From assembly GCA_009760855.2 (NCBI GenBank), contig WPIO01000001.1:18689501-18753500 (forward strand): DNA of 64,000 nucleotides, in the 5' to 3' direction. Source of the DNA: Cristatella mucedo (taxonomy: Eukaryota; Bryozoa; Phylactolaemata; Cristatellidae). Both the position numbers and the translations under genes were made by a program. How positions within the stretch are numbered: the stretch's first letter is position 1; the number at the start of each line of letters is the position of its first letter. Positions 10,749 through 23,791 of this stretch are shown in pieces. The notes below the pieces were generated by a model. That model was not told the origin of the DNA and ran no database searches. It saw only the letters and a list, made by a program, of their open reading frames with translations.

Positions 10749-10749
<1 letters not shown>
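9986..10749. other. Stretch without recognised feature
   Basis: No exon, RNA gene or transposon end recognised. Confidence 0.35.

Positions 10750-10812
<63 letters not shown>
10750..10812. repeat. (GA)n microsatellite
   Basis: About 30 uninterrupted GA units. Confidence 0.98.
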
Positions 10813-10816
<4 letters not shown>

Positions 10817-10996
10817 ACAGCGTCATTACAAATTAATCGCAGAAGTGAGTTCCGCATTCCGCAGAGCGCTCAGAGCCAATCCTTTTGTCGCCTTAAGGAT
10901 CCTTAAGTGAAAGGAAAAGAAAGCCCGTGCGGTCGCAAGAAGAAGCCAAGTTTGCAAGTCCGCTCGTGCAAACGTGCTAATCGAGAGTGATAGTAA

Positions 10997-11090
10997 TATC
11001 AATAATAATAATAATAAATTTTTATATAGTGCCCTCAGAGAACTTAATCTCTTTCTAGGCATTTCATATTTGCCGAAAAGTAAGGAAGCA
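10997..11090 (-). mobile_element. LINE-A tail-only insertion (reverse)
   Basis: Starts with (AAT)n, then the reverse of the LINE-A 3' tail (GCCCTCAGAGAACTTAATCT, CTTTCTAGGC), and stops after about 90 bp. No upstream LINE-A sequence is attached. Confidence 0.8.
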
Positions 11091-11534
11091 TGATCGAATG
11101 CAGTACCTGCAGAATAGCGGTCAAATATGGCTAAGATCGGCTAAAACGCCACTTCTGTTGTTCGTCAGTGCTGCGACCGCACGACGGTCTCGCCTCTGCC
11201 AAAATAGGGTACGTCGGGCCGTCGGTCGTGAAACATGGTGGCTCAAGATTGACCAGTGATGTGCGCTAGTCATTACTGCCTCAGTGCGCATTTTCTTCTT
11301 TTGTTTTTCTATCGCCAAAAAAGGGAAGAAAAAATGTTCCTTCACCAAGCCAGACTAGCGCTTTCTCTGCGGTTTGAGGCCCTGATACCAAGAACGCTGA
11401 ACAAAGTATCGAAATGCGAGTCGGCGTGCATTAGGTGAAGAGAATTAGCCTATTATTAATAATCTACCAATAGTATATTACACAAATTGGATATATATCT
11501 ACAATGTGTAATTATGACTTGTACATTTGTGCCC

Positions 11535-11690
11535 TGTGGCAGTGTGAGCGCCCGTCACGACCGCGGTCGTGGGTTCGAGTCCTGCAGCGGGCAATCCTTA
11601 ATTGCCTACGGCAATCGAGGCTGCCGGCCACTTTGTCTGACTGCGTTTTATGAAAGAGGCTATGAAATTAGCTGCCTTTTGCGTTTTGAC
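11535..11690 (+). mobile_element. SINE-2 copy
   Basis: Box B-like GTGGGTTCGAGTCCTGC at about 11568, then the GGGCAATCC..ATTGCC body block and a degraded 3' part ending ATTAGCTGCC. Confidence 0.65.
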
Positions 11691-12420
11691 TTATACTAAA
11701 ATTAGGAACCACGAGCGTTTCTCAATATTGGCGTTTTCAAAATTGTGCCGTTTTCCAATAGTTGTTCGGGTATGAACGTGATTGAATGAATGAAAGGAGT
11801 CGGCTGGTTTAGGCTGCTTGATAATGGATGGTTTTCTGGTTGCTGATTTATACTGGCATGTCAAAGCATCATGAAAGATTCCAATAATGTATCATTTCGT
11901 TACGGTGAATAACACGCTGCATATAGTGTGTGCATACACTGCACACACTATATATGTCGGCTGTGCAAATTGATGGGCGACGTCACCGGCCTCGCTTCGC
12001 TTGCAACGCCCGTTAGCCTACGCGAAGGTTTGGGTCTGCTACCTACCGGTGACGAGTTTATAGTCCGTGCATTGTGAAATATTTCTCAAAAGCTTCCAGT
12101 TCAGCAGCAGTGAGCATGTCATTGGCGACTCTCTCGTATCCGTTACAATACTGCACAAGGTCCTTCCGCGAGGAAGCGCATGCAGGCGGATATCCTTCTT
12201 AAAACCATTGTGGCTACGCTGGTAGCCGTAGCTACTGTGCTCAGAACTCAGTGTTCCGCATGTAGTCCTATGAGCTACCTTACGACCACGAGACTACCCT
12301 CTCTGCTGCTGCAAGCGAGTTGTGAGACATTTAGAAGCTTCAAGGGAAAGATCGCAACACAAGTACAGCTGCGTTTCTTCTGTATAAATTTAGTGTATAC
12401 ATTATATATATAATTGTATA
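11691..12420. other. Stretch without recognised feature
   Basis: Contains a short palindrome, ATATAGTGTGTGCATACACT followed by GCACACACTATAT (11922-11954). No gene seen. Confidence 0.35.
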
Positions 12421-12558
12421 TAATTTATTTGTATAGCGCCCCAAGAGATCCTAATCTCTATTCAGGAGCTTAACATATGCATTGGGGCTCGAGCCCACGA
12501 CCTCAGCCAGACCTTGGTCGGGGCGAGCACCTTAACCACTGTACTAAACCAGCTCGGC
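12421..12558 (-). mobile_element. SINE-1 (tRNA-derived, LINE-A-like tail; reverse)
   Basis: On the reverse strand it begins GCCGAGCTGGTTTAGTACAG, continues GTGGTTAAGGTGCTCGCCCC (box A region) and GTGGGCTCGAGCCCC (box B region), and ends in the tail with GAGATTAGGATCTCTTGGGG and GCGCTATACAAA. It gives the best view of the SINE-1 head. Other copies: 40957, 42864, 43163, 44142 and 52725. Confidence 0.85.
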
Positions 12559-13499
12559 ATTGTAAAACGAAGCTAAACTATAACATATCTTTGAGGGATG
12601 ATTTACTGCAAACGCTAACGAAATGGCCGTTGGCCCTAGACATCTGCACTCTGAATTATTCCAATGATATAGGCCTGAGCAATTGCTGCACACTGCCTGT
12701 GGTGTCTAGGTGAGAAGGCAGGCACCCAAGAAGCGCTAAGAGAGATTAAAATCGCTCGAAGACTTCAAGGATTTGGTAATCATTGGTATAAAAAGCTGCC
12801 GAGGAATCTAGAAAAACTAGCAGAGAGGGTCTACCTAAGTCAGCACTCCTGCGAAGGTCGTCATGCACTCACAGCAGGGCCGATTCTACTGAGTTATTTG
12901 TACTAAACCCGACTTCACTAACTTGCTACGATTGGAGTTTTGATTAAAGAGCGGGTGGTAAATTGGGTGGCCAGAGAAATAAGCATTTCAAATGGGAAAC
13001 AAAAAAGAATGAAAGGATAATAGAGTAAGTGACATTAATTTAAATTTAAACTGATTCACTGCTTGAGGCTGAGCAAAAACCAGATCGGTGAGAAAAAATT
13101 TAGACAATGGCTCGTAGTTCCCGAAAGACGAACCCAGATGCTGAGATTTGAATCGGCTTCAAAATTCTGTTACAAAAGGCAAGAAGTGCAAGTAGTGAAT
13201 TACAGAAGTCTACATGCGATTTCGCTAAAGCTCTGACCAACTAGCCTTAGGTATGCATACCTAAGCAAGCTCATATTTTTGCGCCATCGTGTGGTAAGTA
13301 GATAGGCTTCGTAGCGGGCGGGTCTGTTCATCTGGCGAAATGTAATTTTGAAAGAGGAACCCAGATACCAAGCAGCGACCACTGGGCATATGCTATTTCA
13401 ACCTACTTTGGATGCTCGCGTTCTACTAATTTCCAAGTGACGCAGCATTTTCCGCCACAATTGAGTCGGTTTTATTGTCAACCATTCAATTTAAGAGAT
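12559..13499. other. Stretch without recognised feature
   Basis: No coding or repeat signal recognised. Confidence 0.35.
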
Positions 13500-14380
13500 T
13501 TTGCTAGAGCTAATTGCAATCTGGGCTTTCATGTTTAAGATGGCACTCAGCTGTACCCAATGGAAGAGCTAAGGGGGTGCAGGTGGGCATTTTGCCCCAC
13601 CCCCCCTTTCATCAAGAGGCAGTGACCTGGGATGCCCGCTATTCTTATGCCCTCCGACCTTCACCAACGGTGAAATTGTGTCCTACTTCCACTTAATGAG
13701 CAGCCATCGATTTTGTATCGAATAAAAACACTATAATTATGCGCAATAATTTTTCAGAACTTGTGGGTCTTGCCTACCTGCATTACTTCGGGCCTGCTTA
13801 GATAGCAGTGTCACGTCCAAGTCAGTCCCTGCAGTTGTGACGTCCCGTCTGGGCTCGTGTATAGCTGACTCCTTCCAGGTCATCGTACATGTGCAATAAG
13901 GTACTCGCAGCTCGGATAAACGCTGAAGCTAGGCCTGTCTGTCGTGAGCGTCGATAATGCCACATCACAACAATTCTAACCAACCTGCACTGGTCCCCAC
14001 GAAGCAAAATGTTTACTTCCAGGTTTCGTCACTTACTTTTAGATCCCCTTCATTCCCGTTCGCCCAACCACCTATCCGAACTACTTCCCAATCAGTTAAG
14101 GCATCGTACCACCCGCCCTTCTGAATCAAGCCGTTTAGCTGGGGGTCGCCAACCTCAAATTCTTTGCAGAACATGTCTTCAGTTCGTATGCTCTCAAAGC
14201 CTGGAACCCACTTCCTACTGACGTTATGACATCCACCGAGTCGTTTGACGAAATTTAAAAAGAAGCTAAATACGTTCCGCTCCTTACAGCGTTGCTGGGT
14301 CAATGTGAATCCTCATTTGTGTACTTACTTATATGTGCTGACATTTTGTACGTTACCTCTAACCAATTGGCAGGCTTCCT
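13500..14380 (+). mobile_element. Degraded LINE-A copy
   Basis: Pieces of the LINE-A reverse transcriptase C-terminal half: a YADD-region relic at about 13528-13560, then from 13800 the VTSRL..CRERR..LHW block, and at 14010-14280 the FRHLLLDPLHSR..AKAWN equivalent, followed by 3' UTR to about 14380. Frameshifts and stops throughout. Confidence 0.75.
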
Positions 14381-14839
14381 TTGCAGCGCATTTAAAATAC
14401 TTAGATATTTAGTCCTCAATGTGCACTGCAAAAATATGTTATTTTTGCATTTCGAAAATAGAAGCTGCAAGTGAGTTGAGAGAATTCGAGGTGCTCTAGG
14501 CCAGCGGGGCCAAAGCTCAGGGGTAGCTGTTTGTCATCAGCATGTAACTTAGGCCTTCATTTGACGTGGCGATTACATTGCCGGAGGGAGGGTATACAGC
14601 GAAAATAATTGGACAGTGAACTGACCCTTGAACTGACCCTTGGGTAGCCCATACTTCAAAATCCTTAATGGATGACAATCTGAAAACTTTCCCTGAGATA
14701 ATATATACACCATTGCAGTGAAATAAAGTGAAGTGAAGAGCAACCGATTCACCCGCCTCTTCCGTATATTGATGAAAGAGTCTTAGCGCCTAGAACCCCT
14801 GTTTCCAGCCAAACATTGAGGATCTCCAGCAATTTTAGC

Positions 14840-17535
14840 TGTTTAACCTTGCATGTGGACGATTTTTTTGGCTCTCCTCACTACAATATTTTCGCGTGAC
14901 AAGCCTTTCTTGATTGCGGAAGACTTCAACATTCATTCCAAGCAATGCTTGTTTCTTTGCTGTCTGGAGAGCTTTAGTTTGGTCCTACATATTAATCATA
15001 CCACTCATATCGGTGGCCATATTCAGGATGTCGTTATCACTAAGAGCTTTTTTCTACTGACTTCATTGTGTGCCCGCTAATCATCTCGAATCGTTGCTCA
15101 GTCTTTTTTACTGTTCCTGATCCGCTGTACGAGCAGGGTAATGTCAGGTTTGCCCAGCAACGAAACTTAGAAAGCATTGATCCGGAGAAATTTGAAATCT
15201 ATGTGTGATGCAGGTCTTCTTGATCGGTGCACTGGCTTGGCCGACAACCTCTATACTCTCACTGATTCAGTAAAAATTAGAAACTTAGTAGCGCCCTTGA
15301 CGAGCACACTTTCGTACATTCTGTTTGCCTACAGAGTTGTGGAGATTCCTTTCAATTTGTCAAAAAACTTTAAAAGATGAACCATGTGAAGCACAGGCTT
15401 GAATGTCACTTTAAGAAGTCTGATTCTTACGACGATCTATCCAATTTCAAAGATTTTTTCCATGTTTGCACCACGAAGCTTAGAAAGGTAAGGAATTATT
15501 TTTTCACTCGAAAACTGAAGTACTGCTAGTCACTCCCCAAACAGATTTACAAGACGGTGAAGACTTTGCTTGGCAATGCTGAGAGGTCTCACTTCCCAGA
15601 TATTAGCAGCTCGGCAGACAAGGATTTAGCCTTATTCGTTGAAACAGTTGCACATATTCATGCCTCCTTAAAGCTCCCTCTGACTAAAGCAATTTTTGAG
15701 TTACAATCACTGACCTTAAAAGGTTTTCTCAGGTCTCTGCATTCGAGGTAAGTACCTTACTAAAGTCTATTAAAAGGAGCTCGTCTCCTGAAGACCATAT
15801 ACTATCGCCTCCTTGGTTTACACTGGCATACAAACTAAGTCCTGCCATAACTCAGATGTATTAGATGCCTCTTTAGATAACACATGTAAAGCGCCTAGAA
15901 AGAGATTGAGTTCTCTAAGGGCGCTTTATCAAGTGCATTATTATTATTGTTATTATATAACAAGGTGGTTCTCTAATCCTCCAAATTGGCCCTCGTTTGA
16001 ACGATACTTAAAAAGCCTGGATTGAATTCAGTGGTCAAAAAAGGGTACTTCAAGCTATCGCCCAGTTTCCTTCTTACTTATATATCAAAGATTCATGAAT
16101 ACATTTTTGGCTAAGCAGCTTGTAGCGAAAATTGAAAGCATGTATTGTCTGAAAAATTCAGTTGGGATTCAAGTGACATCACACCACAGAAACTGCTCTC
16201 CCCCTGTACAAGAAACGACATCATACGCCGCAACGACGATGAAAATGTCACTGCCCTATCGCTGCGGGATGTCAGCTGCGCTTCAAACTATTGATCCCGA
16301 TATCCTAATTAAACAATTAAGAACACGATCGGTCTGACAGACAAAGCACTCGCATGATTAAAATCGTACTTTAATGATCGTGTTCACTCCGCGTCGTGTG
16401 GGAATTAAGTCTCATCCACCAGGTGACTGGTCACGTGTACAGTTTAACTACCGTCCGTCCTCGGTTCTTTGCTATTCTTTACGTACACAGAACCTCTGGG
16501 GATAGTGATTCGGCCCCATGATATGGGCCCGAATCACTTTTTTATTTGTCGATAGAGTCGTCAGAATCTGCTGCAGTGGCTGATAAAAATACGTGCTTGC
16601 CTTGCAGAAATTTGACCCTGTATGTCGGCAAATTTCCTTAGACTAAACTACGATACAACTGAACTGCTATTCATAGAACACCATGGATGTGTGGTTGGAC
16701 TAGAAGACTTTACACTGCTAATAGGGGATACTATTGTGCGACAGTCAAAATTACTTCTTGGAATGTAGGTGTCCTCAGTGACAACAGCCTAAATTTTGAA
16801 AGTTTCATTAAAAAGACCGCCTCCACAGCCAGCCATCACGTCCAATCCATATCTAAGACTAGGGACTATCTATCATGGCTACGGGCAAACAAATTAAGTC
16901 ACTCCCTGGTTTTGTTCAGGATAGAATATTGCAATTTCACTTTGGCTGGGCTACCGAAACGAGACATTAAGCCCCTGCAGCTCTGGACGAATACGGCTGC
17001 AAGGCCCAGAGTCAACAAATCCCAGAGCTTCAGCCATGTGTCTCCTTTGCTTAAGAAGCTTCGATGGCTTCCGGTTGATCAGCACATGCACATTAAAGTT
17101 CTTACCCAGACTCACAAGGCCTGCAGTGGCTTGGCCCTTTATACCTAGCTTGACTGGTGCACCATTTTAAGCATGCTCATGCCCCCAGGTCCTCTTTGAA
17201 CTATAAATTAGCTGCTCCATTCCCACGCCCTAAGACCATTAGCGACAGTAGCTTAGGCTCTGCAGATCCTCGATGTAACGTCATCTATTATCCTCCTGCC
17301 GAATGCAGCACATCCTTTCCACCCATCTTGAGCTGCTACTTTCACGGTACTGACTACCTCAACTGCTCTCCTGAATCAGCAGCTTGGCTTCTCACTTTCT
17401 CTTTGTTGCATGAGATAAATGCTGTTGGCGGCCGAATGGGTACCGAAAGCCACCAAGGCCTTGAGTGCGCTTTAGAGACTCTCCTGCGTAACACGTCGTT
17501 AGTCTTTGAGGCTTTGTGGAGTTACAAACGGAGAT
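14840..17535 (+). mobile_element. Degraded, nearly full-length LINE-B copy with endonuclease relic
   Basis: The only copy here that still shows the apurinic-like endonuclease: FLIAEDFNIHS at about 14895-14930, then GGHIQDVVITKS at 15010-15045. It is followed by the linker (YKTVKTLLGNAERSHFPDIS at 15548-15605), the NYRPVS-like start of the reverse transcriptase at 16050-16090, NFTLAGLPKRDIKPLQL and LKKLRWLPVDQ at 16930-17090, and a 3' UTR ending GCTTTGTGGAGTTACAAACG. Many stops and frame breaks. A LINE-A tail is inserted at 15883-15956. Confidence 0.8.
15877..15962 (+). mobile_element. LINE-A tail-only insertion nested in LINE-B, with 6-bp duplication
   Basis: A 74-bp LINE-A tail (15883-15956) ending in (ATT)n interrupts the LINE-B copy. 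It is flanked by ATAACA at 15877-15882 and 15957-15962. LINE-B sequence resumes directly after it. Confidence 0.85.
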
Positions 17536-19289
17536 TCATAATAGGACTCGAACTCAAAACAGGACTTGAAGTGCCAGCGTCTCACCCAGGGCTAAAAATC
17601 CTAGAAAATTGCTAGGAGCTCAAGATTTAGGAGTGCCCACATTGCAGTACTAAGAATTCTACGTTAATCCAATACAATAGACGAAATTACGTCACCGCAG
17701 CTTTACGGCGTGCAGGTGATACACTCCATTCTGTTGGCCTTCAGCATATGAAACTACTCTCGAGAATTTTCCCGAAGAGCTTGTGGTTTCAACTTAGCAA
17801 ATGCTGTAGGCGGTGGTGGCATTATTGAGGCATAAATCCACGGTATTTCATCAACAAAAAAGCCAGAAAACCTGTCAGCTGCACAGTTAACACTTTTTCG
17901 GACTGGGACTACTTGGCCCAAGTTAAGCAAAGGATTTATTCTCATGCAATCCTGTCCTGGGACTTGCTTGCACCATAGCATCTGGCGGGAAAAGGAGCCC
18001 TTTCTAGACCTCAATTTTTTAAATACACGCAAACTAGTCTTTGACTGAGGCGATGTCTGTATCCGAACTTGGCTTCGCACAGTGCTGCATTCCTCAGAGA
18101 TTTTCAATTAGGGAAGAGGCGTTCTTTCTATTTCGCACTCGGAGAATCTCAAGAGGAGCAGCGAGCGAATAAGTATTAGCAGTCAAGCGAGATCCTAAGT
18201 CCCGAATTGTTGCCGAAAGTTAGAGTCTCATAGAAATTTGAAGCCTTTCGGGATGCTGACCTAGAAGGCCGGTGAGAGGAGGAGAATTCAAGAACATATC
18301 TCTGTCGTTACGTTATTCGAAAGTGTAACATACACTTACACTTATACTGAAAAATAAGTCTGCTTTACGTGCCAGCCCATAGCTAGAGCCAGACAGACAA
18401 TTAATTTGTATGCCTATATCGTTTTGAACTAATTTGAAACTTACTCATTCCAAAGCCAGATGGAATTGGCCTTCATAAAATTAGCGGTTGGCTGATGGAA
18501 AGATACATTCCTTATTGTACAAAGAGCACCCTGGAGATGAAATGAGGGCTGTAACCGCCATTTTGGCTGATGCGAAGCTTGTTGATAATTAATGCTCTGA
18601 CGACTTCACTGAAAGCTGACTGAATGCATTGGCTCGTAAAGCAAGATTACAGGTTGAGCAGCTGATCTACCTGAAGATGGCAATTAAGTAACCATTTTGT
18701 AATGCTAGCATGTCATTAACCGGCTTATGACGGTTGTTAAAGATTATCAACGATTCATAGAAATAGTTGTTATAAGCCGCTTGTGTCATAGCCTATGGAT
18801 TAGAATTTTATAAAAGAGCATCGGAGGTAATGATTAGTCAGTTTCCTACAAGCTCCTGCGAGTTTTTATCTACCCGCCAATCTACCTGTCTGCCTTCCCA
18901 TCTGCCTAGCTACAACCTACTTACCTATGGAACTATATCTACAGGTTTCTCAAGCCGGACCTGGCGATAGATAAACGCACCGATATGCTAATCGTTGGTG
19001 TGACAGTTTCGTTCAACGGCAGCGAGGATACTCTGTTTGTGGCGGCCCGGAAACAAGACCGATAAGTAAGCGACCGTCGCCCTGTATTTCCTGTTCGCTG
19101 TTTACCGTTGGGCAGCGATGAGGCCCTATCGTCATCATCAGCGATATCGTGCTCGGGGCTCTTGGTGGCTGGTGGCCAAACGGGGGGGGGGGGCTCAGCG
19201 GCTGGTGGCAAAATAAGGAAGCTCGCTAGTTGGACCTCAGCACTATACGCACGGAGAGATGGGATTGAGGCGGCTCTGCGTTTCCGACG

Positions 19290-19740
19290 CCATTACCGGC
19301 TCGGAACCACCCGCTTTTCGGAATCTAACAGTCTACAAATACCTCGGGAAAACCTCAAATCCTTTGGAGACCGTGCATTTAGTTCGTATGCTCCCAAAGC
19401 CTGGGACTACCTCCCGTCCTGCGTCTGAACATCATCTGGCCTGACGACATTTAAAAAGAACTTAAAAACACACCTATTCAGGACAGCATTTAGTGGGTCC
19501 CTGTGATTCGTCCTTCATGTGCTTATGCGTGCTGACACTGTGCAAGCTGCCACTAACCATACTTGCATGCTGAACCGGTGCATGTCACCCTTAACCTTGT
19601 TATTCATTTTGTTTGTTTATCAAGCATGATATTACTCACCATTCAATTGCATTTCCCTTTGCAGCAAATTTAAAGCGCCTAGAGAGAGATTGAGTTCTCT
19701 GAGGGCGCTTTATCAAGTGCATTATTATTATTATTATCGG
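19290..19740 (+). mobile_element. LINE-A 3' fragment
   Basis: CCGCTTTTCGGAATCTAACA through SFGDRAFSSYAPKAW (19300-19410), 3' UTR and tail with (ATT)n at about 19720. The start is a 5' truncation. Absent from the second duplication copy. Confidence 0.88.
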
Positions 19741-19894
19741 AAGCCGTGTGGTCCCTGTTCTAAAATCGGGAGGCCTGGATAACACCTGCAAACCCGGCAG
19801 GGCTGGGCACCGCTGGCTAATGTGTATGTGCAAGTTAAACGTTTCAATTAATGCTCCCCTTTATATAGGGTGTGTATATAGCTACTATCTATAC

Positions 19895-20082
19895 TATTCT
19901 TTCTCTCCCTCTTTCCGTCTGCCTCTCTCTGTCTGTCCCTCTGTCTATCTCTCTGTCCATCTCTCTGTCTATCTCACTGTCTATCTCTCTGTCTCTCTCT
20001 CTCTCGCTCTGTCTCTCTATCTCAATGTCTCTGTCTGTCTCTCTGCCTCTGTGTGTGTGTGTGTCTCTCTCTCTCTCTATGC

Positions 20083-20164
<82 letters not shown>

Positions 20165-20290
20165 GTGTGTGTGTGTCTCTGTCTCTCTGCCTGTCTCTGT
20201 CTCCCTGTCGGTCTCTGTGTCTCTGTCTATGTCTGTCTGTCTGTATGTGTGTGTCTCTCTCTCTCTCTCTCTCTCTATCTCTGACTTTCT
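19895..20290. repeat. Long TC/TG-rich microsatellite
   Basis: Nearly 400 bp of TC, TG and TGTC units, with a pure (TC)n core at about 20085-20160. All long frames across it are artefacts. Confidence 0.97.
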
Positions 20291-20464
20291 ACTTCTCACA
20301 TTTGGTAAAGGACAGGTTAAAAATACTGCTAGGGTACTCTCGCTGACTTTTCCTCAAGGTCATGCCAGGGTCGGGCGTGTACGCCCGCATACATAATTGG
20401 CTTGCACAATCGGAATGCCTGAGAGGCGGGGTAGATTCCGATTATCTAGCGCTACTCATCAAGC

Positions 20465-20538
20465 GTCTCTGTGGCGCAACTGGTTAGCGCGTACGGCTGT
20501 TAACCGTAAGGTTGGTGGTTCGAGCCCACCCAGGGACG
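20465..20538 (+). tRNA. tRNA-Asn (GTT), copy 1
   Basis: A 74-base cloverleaf. The acceptor GTCTCTG pairs with CAGGGAC (one G-T) with discriminator G. The D arm is in GGCGCAACTGGTTAGCGCG. The anticodon arm CGGCTGTTAACCG carries GTT. The T arm GGTGGTTCGAGCCCACC contains a perfect box B. A TTTT pol III terminator follows within about 5 bases. No intron and no encoded CCA. Very close to the animal tRNA-Asn consensus, so probably functional. It sits in the duplicated segment. Confidence 0.96.
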
Positions 20539-20955
20539 GTCTTTTACTTCCAAGTCAGGCTCTTTTTTAAGCGGATATGGTTTTAAGTAGTGCGAACGGG
20601 CTGAAAGCGACCACTCGACTGGATCCGGCACCTTGGCAGCCTGGTTCAATCAGCTCAAATCTTCGTCTGGGTCTGAAAACCTTCAAACTCAAGTGAAATC
20701 AATTGAGTTAATTAAGCATAATCATACTCAATCCATCATTTTGAAGTGTATACTGTTTTTTATTGATATTTGCATAGTAGTATTAATCTCTTACATTTAT
20801 CGTCGAACCTCCATCTCACGACTGTTAGCATATCCCCTCTGATCTGCCTCAGGTCGTGCCACCCTCTCTTCGAGGTTGGCTTGACTCTCCTGCCAGTCTT
20901 TATGGGTGAATGTCCTGAAAGTACTGAGAATATTGCTTTCGAAACTTAATAATTG

Positions 20956-21765
20956 TATACGTTACATTTCAGATAATATTAATGTTTATAAAATGATCCA
21001 AAATTTAACCGATTTCTACAGAAAATGAAAGTATTAAAAAACGATCTGGCATACCGCGTCTTAGCCATAAGTAAATTGGAAGCCAAATATCTAAATTGCA
21101 ATACTACCAATGTGCATCGTATGCGACTTGTGTTTAGACTTTTAGATCTTTGGCACATCAAGGTACATGTTTGCTACTTGTTGAGGTACATACTTCTGAC
21201 TTTTAGACAGCTTTATTTACAGTATTGCTTTGTGCCATATAAATTTCCTGACTCGGCCAACAATTGCCGGATCAACGCGAATTTTATAATATAAGTTCAG
21301 TTCAGCTTGAAAATTGGTGCAGTTGAAACTGATTTTGGTTAGATAAGTTTGCCTGTACAAGTCGATGACTGCAGTTAACAGAATTCAAGGGCGTTTGACG
21401 AAATGTATAGCAAAACTTATCTAACCCAAATCATAAATGAAATATACCCGTAACCTCTGAAGTGGAGAGAACTGATTACCGACTTCGTTCACTAATGACG
21501 CTGCAAGCTGTGGGGTGGCAGTGACAGGAGCTTAGTTTTTTTCTTTGACATGTAATATTTTCAATCGACCGGCAGATGATTTAAAAAATTCGGCAGGTGT
21601 TTCCATAGAGAAAGCCTTTTTGTTGGCACTATTCGCCATACATCTATACAGAAGAAAATTTACTGTCCGCAAACAGGATAGGTTTTTCATCATCAATGTC
21701 GGAAGACTAGAACCTCCTAAATGCATTGCTTTCTTAAACTTTTACTGGTACATGCCATGCAATAT
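20956..21765. other. Stretch without recognised feature
   Basis: AT-rich, no repeat or gene recognised. Confidence 0.35.
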
Positions 21766-21870
21766 AATGTATCTCCGTCTGTAACTCCACAAAGTCTCAA
21801 AGACTGTGTGGGTATTGCGTAGAAGAGTTTTTTATAACGCACTCACAGCCTCAGCGGCTTCCGGTACGAT
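21766..21870 (-). mobile_element. LINE-B 3' end fragment (reverse)
   Basis: ATGTATCTCCGTCTGTAACT, ACAAAGACTGTGTGGGT-like and CGCACTCACAGCCT..CGGCTT blocks match the LINE-B 3' UTR seen at 28500-28620, 43955 and 60260. Confidence 0.8.
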
Positions 21871-22129
21871 GGAAAGGCGAACAAGCTCCGAGCATCGAAC
21901 TCCAATTACAAGCTGGCCGAGCTATCATCCGCAAGCTCGCTGGCAGCGCCTTCGTGAGATATCGTTTTTAAATTTCGATCGCAAATGCGTCCGCCTATTG
22001 TTCGCACGCCTCTCCCAAGAATTTCGAAGTATGGGTGACATTTGAACGTTGAGCACAAATTTGACATTCTCAGCATGGATGACGCAAGGTCGCCAAGGCT
22101 CACTATGGATGAGCCGGCCACTGCTGGCG

Positions 22130-22657
22130 ACTTCAAGTTTTTGTCGCTCACTTTTAGATCCCTTCATTCTTTGGCTCCAGCCTATCTCTCAGATCAACTC
22201 CCCCATCAGGCCAAGCATCGTACCACCTGCTTTTCGGAATCCAACAGTTTACCAGTACCTCGTACAAATCTCAAATCTTTTGGAGACCGTGCATTTAATT
22301 CGTATGCTCCCAAAGCCTGGAACTCCCTAACGACTTGCGTCAGAACATCCTCTGACTTGACCACATTTAAAAAGAACCTCAAACACACATTTTAGGACAA
22401 TTTTTAGTGGTTCCCTTTGATTCGTCATTGATGTCCTTATGCGTGCTGACAATGTGCATGCTGCCACTAACCAAACTTGCATGCTGACCCTGTGCATGTC
22501 ACCCCTAACCACGTTGTTCATGTTGTTTATCAAGCATGATATTACTCACGATTCAATCGCGTTTCCATTTGCAGCAAATGTAAAGCGCCTAGGAAGAGAT
22601 TGATTTTTCTGAGAGTGCTCTATCAAGTGCATTATTATTGTTATTACTATTATTATA
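22130..22657 (+). mobile_element. LINE-A 3' fragment
   Basis: Encodes FKFLSLTFRSLHSLAPAYLS and [13 protein letters not shown] in one frame, then 3' UTR and tail ending in interrupted ATT repeats. It abuts the start of duplication copy 2. Confidence 0.9.
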
Positions 22658-23791
22658 AAAAAAAGAAGCCCAAAAACCGATCGGCTGCACAGTCAACACT
22701 TTCGCAGACTGATACTGAGCTGCCCAAGTTAAGCAAGTGATTCATGCTCATGCAATCTTGTCCTGGGACTTGCTTGCACGATAGCATCTGGTCATGCCAG
22801 CCCTGGTCTTGCCAGCTCTGGTCTTGCTTGCTCGGTGCTTGCTTGCTTGCACGACAGCACGCGATCGGGGAAAGAAGCCATTTTTATGCAACTATTGGTA
22901 AATAGTGATATAGCCTTTGATTGTGGTGAGTACCTTAACCTATCCTGAATTTATACGGCGTAAAATTCTTTTTAAAGACTTTTGTTGAGGAGAGGGGCGT
23001 TATTTCAGTTGAGTACTCAGAGGATCTCAAGGAGAGCATGGTTTTCGAGTGAATCCCTAAGAACCAAGTTGTGTTTGACAGTGCGAGTCTCTTGGAAATC
23101 GGAGGATTTTTGGGATGCTACCATGAAGATCTGCGAGGGGAGAAGAATTCAAAAATATCCTTCCATCAAAACTGTACAATAAAATGACACCTAAGTTATA
23201 CGCAAATGCCGAAACAAAGTTGCTTTGCTTGCCAGCCCATTACTAGGTCCAGAAAAAAATTAAGCCTTGTTCTTTTGTTTGATTTCTCTTGATTAAATCC
23301 AACTCATTCCGGTTACAGATGGAATCGGCCTTCCTAAAATTTAGCGGTTGGTGGTAGTGCAGTGGGAAACTGTAAAGATATATTCCTCATTATACAGAGA
23401 GCACCCTACAGACTAAATAGAGACTTTGCCTGCAATTTTGAATTTTACAAAATCTTTGATAATTACTGCTCTGACGATTAAATGAAAGCTTTTTGATGCA
23501 TTGGCTCGTCAAGCGAGACGAAAGATTGAATAGCTGGTCTCACTGAAGCTGGCAGTAAAGCTAAGTCACTCTATATTTTAATGCTAGCATTTCATTAGCC
23601 GAATTACTACAGTTGCTAAAGAATACCAGAGATTCCAAGAATAATTATTAGGATCCGCTTGTGTCACAACCTATGGATTAGAATTAAATGAAGAGCAGCA
23701 GAAATGATGAGTAGGCAGTTTTTATCTACCTATCTACCTACCTATCTATCTGCCTTTCCACCTGCCTAGTAGCTAACCTACTGACCTATGT

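Larger units (their letters stand above)
17857..20955. repeat. Segmental duplication, copy 1 (carries tRNA-Asn)
   Basis: Aligns by eye with 22660-25310 over several blocks: GCAATCCTGTCCTGGGACTT (17947), the TGCATTGGCTCGTAA region (18627), the TATCTACC/TCTGCC run (18870), the tRNA block (20340-20600) and CTTCGAGGTTGG through TTTATGGGTGAATGTCCTGA (20868-20920). The copies are clearly diverged and carry different insertions. Boundaries are approximate. Confidence 0.8.

Noticed and set aside
19748-20396. Leu/Ser-rich frame resembling a membrane protein
   Set aside because: Translation of a TC/TG microsatellite.
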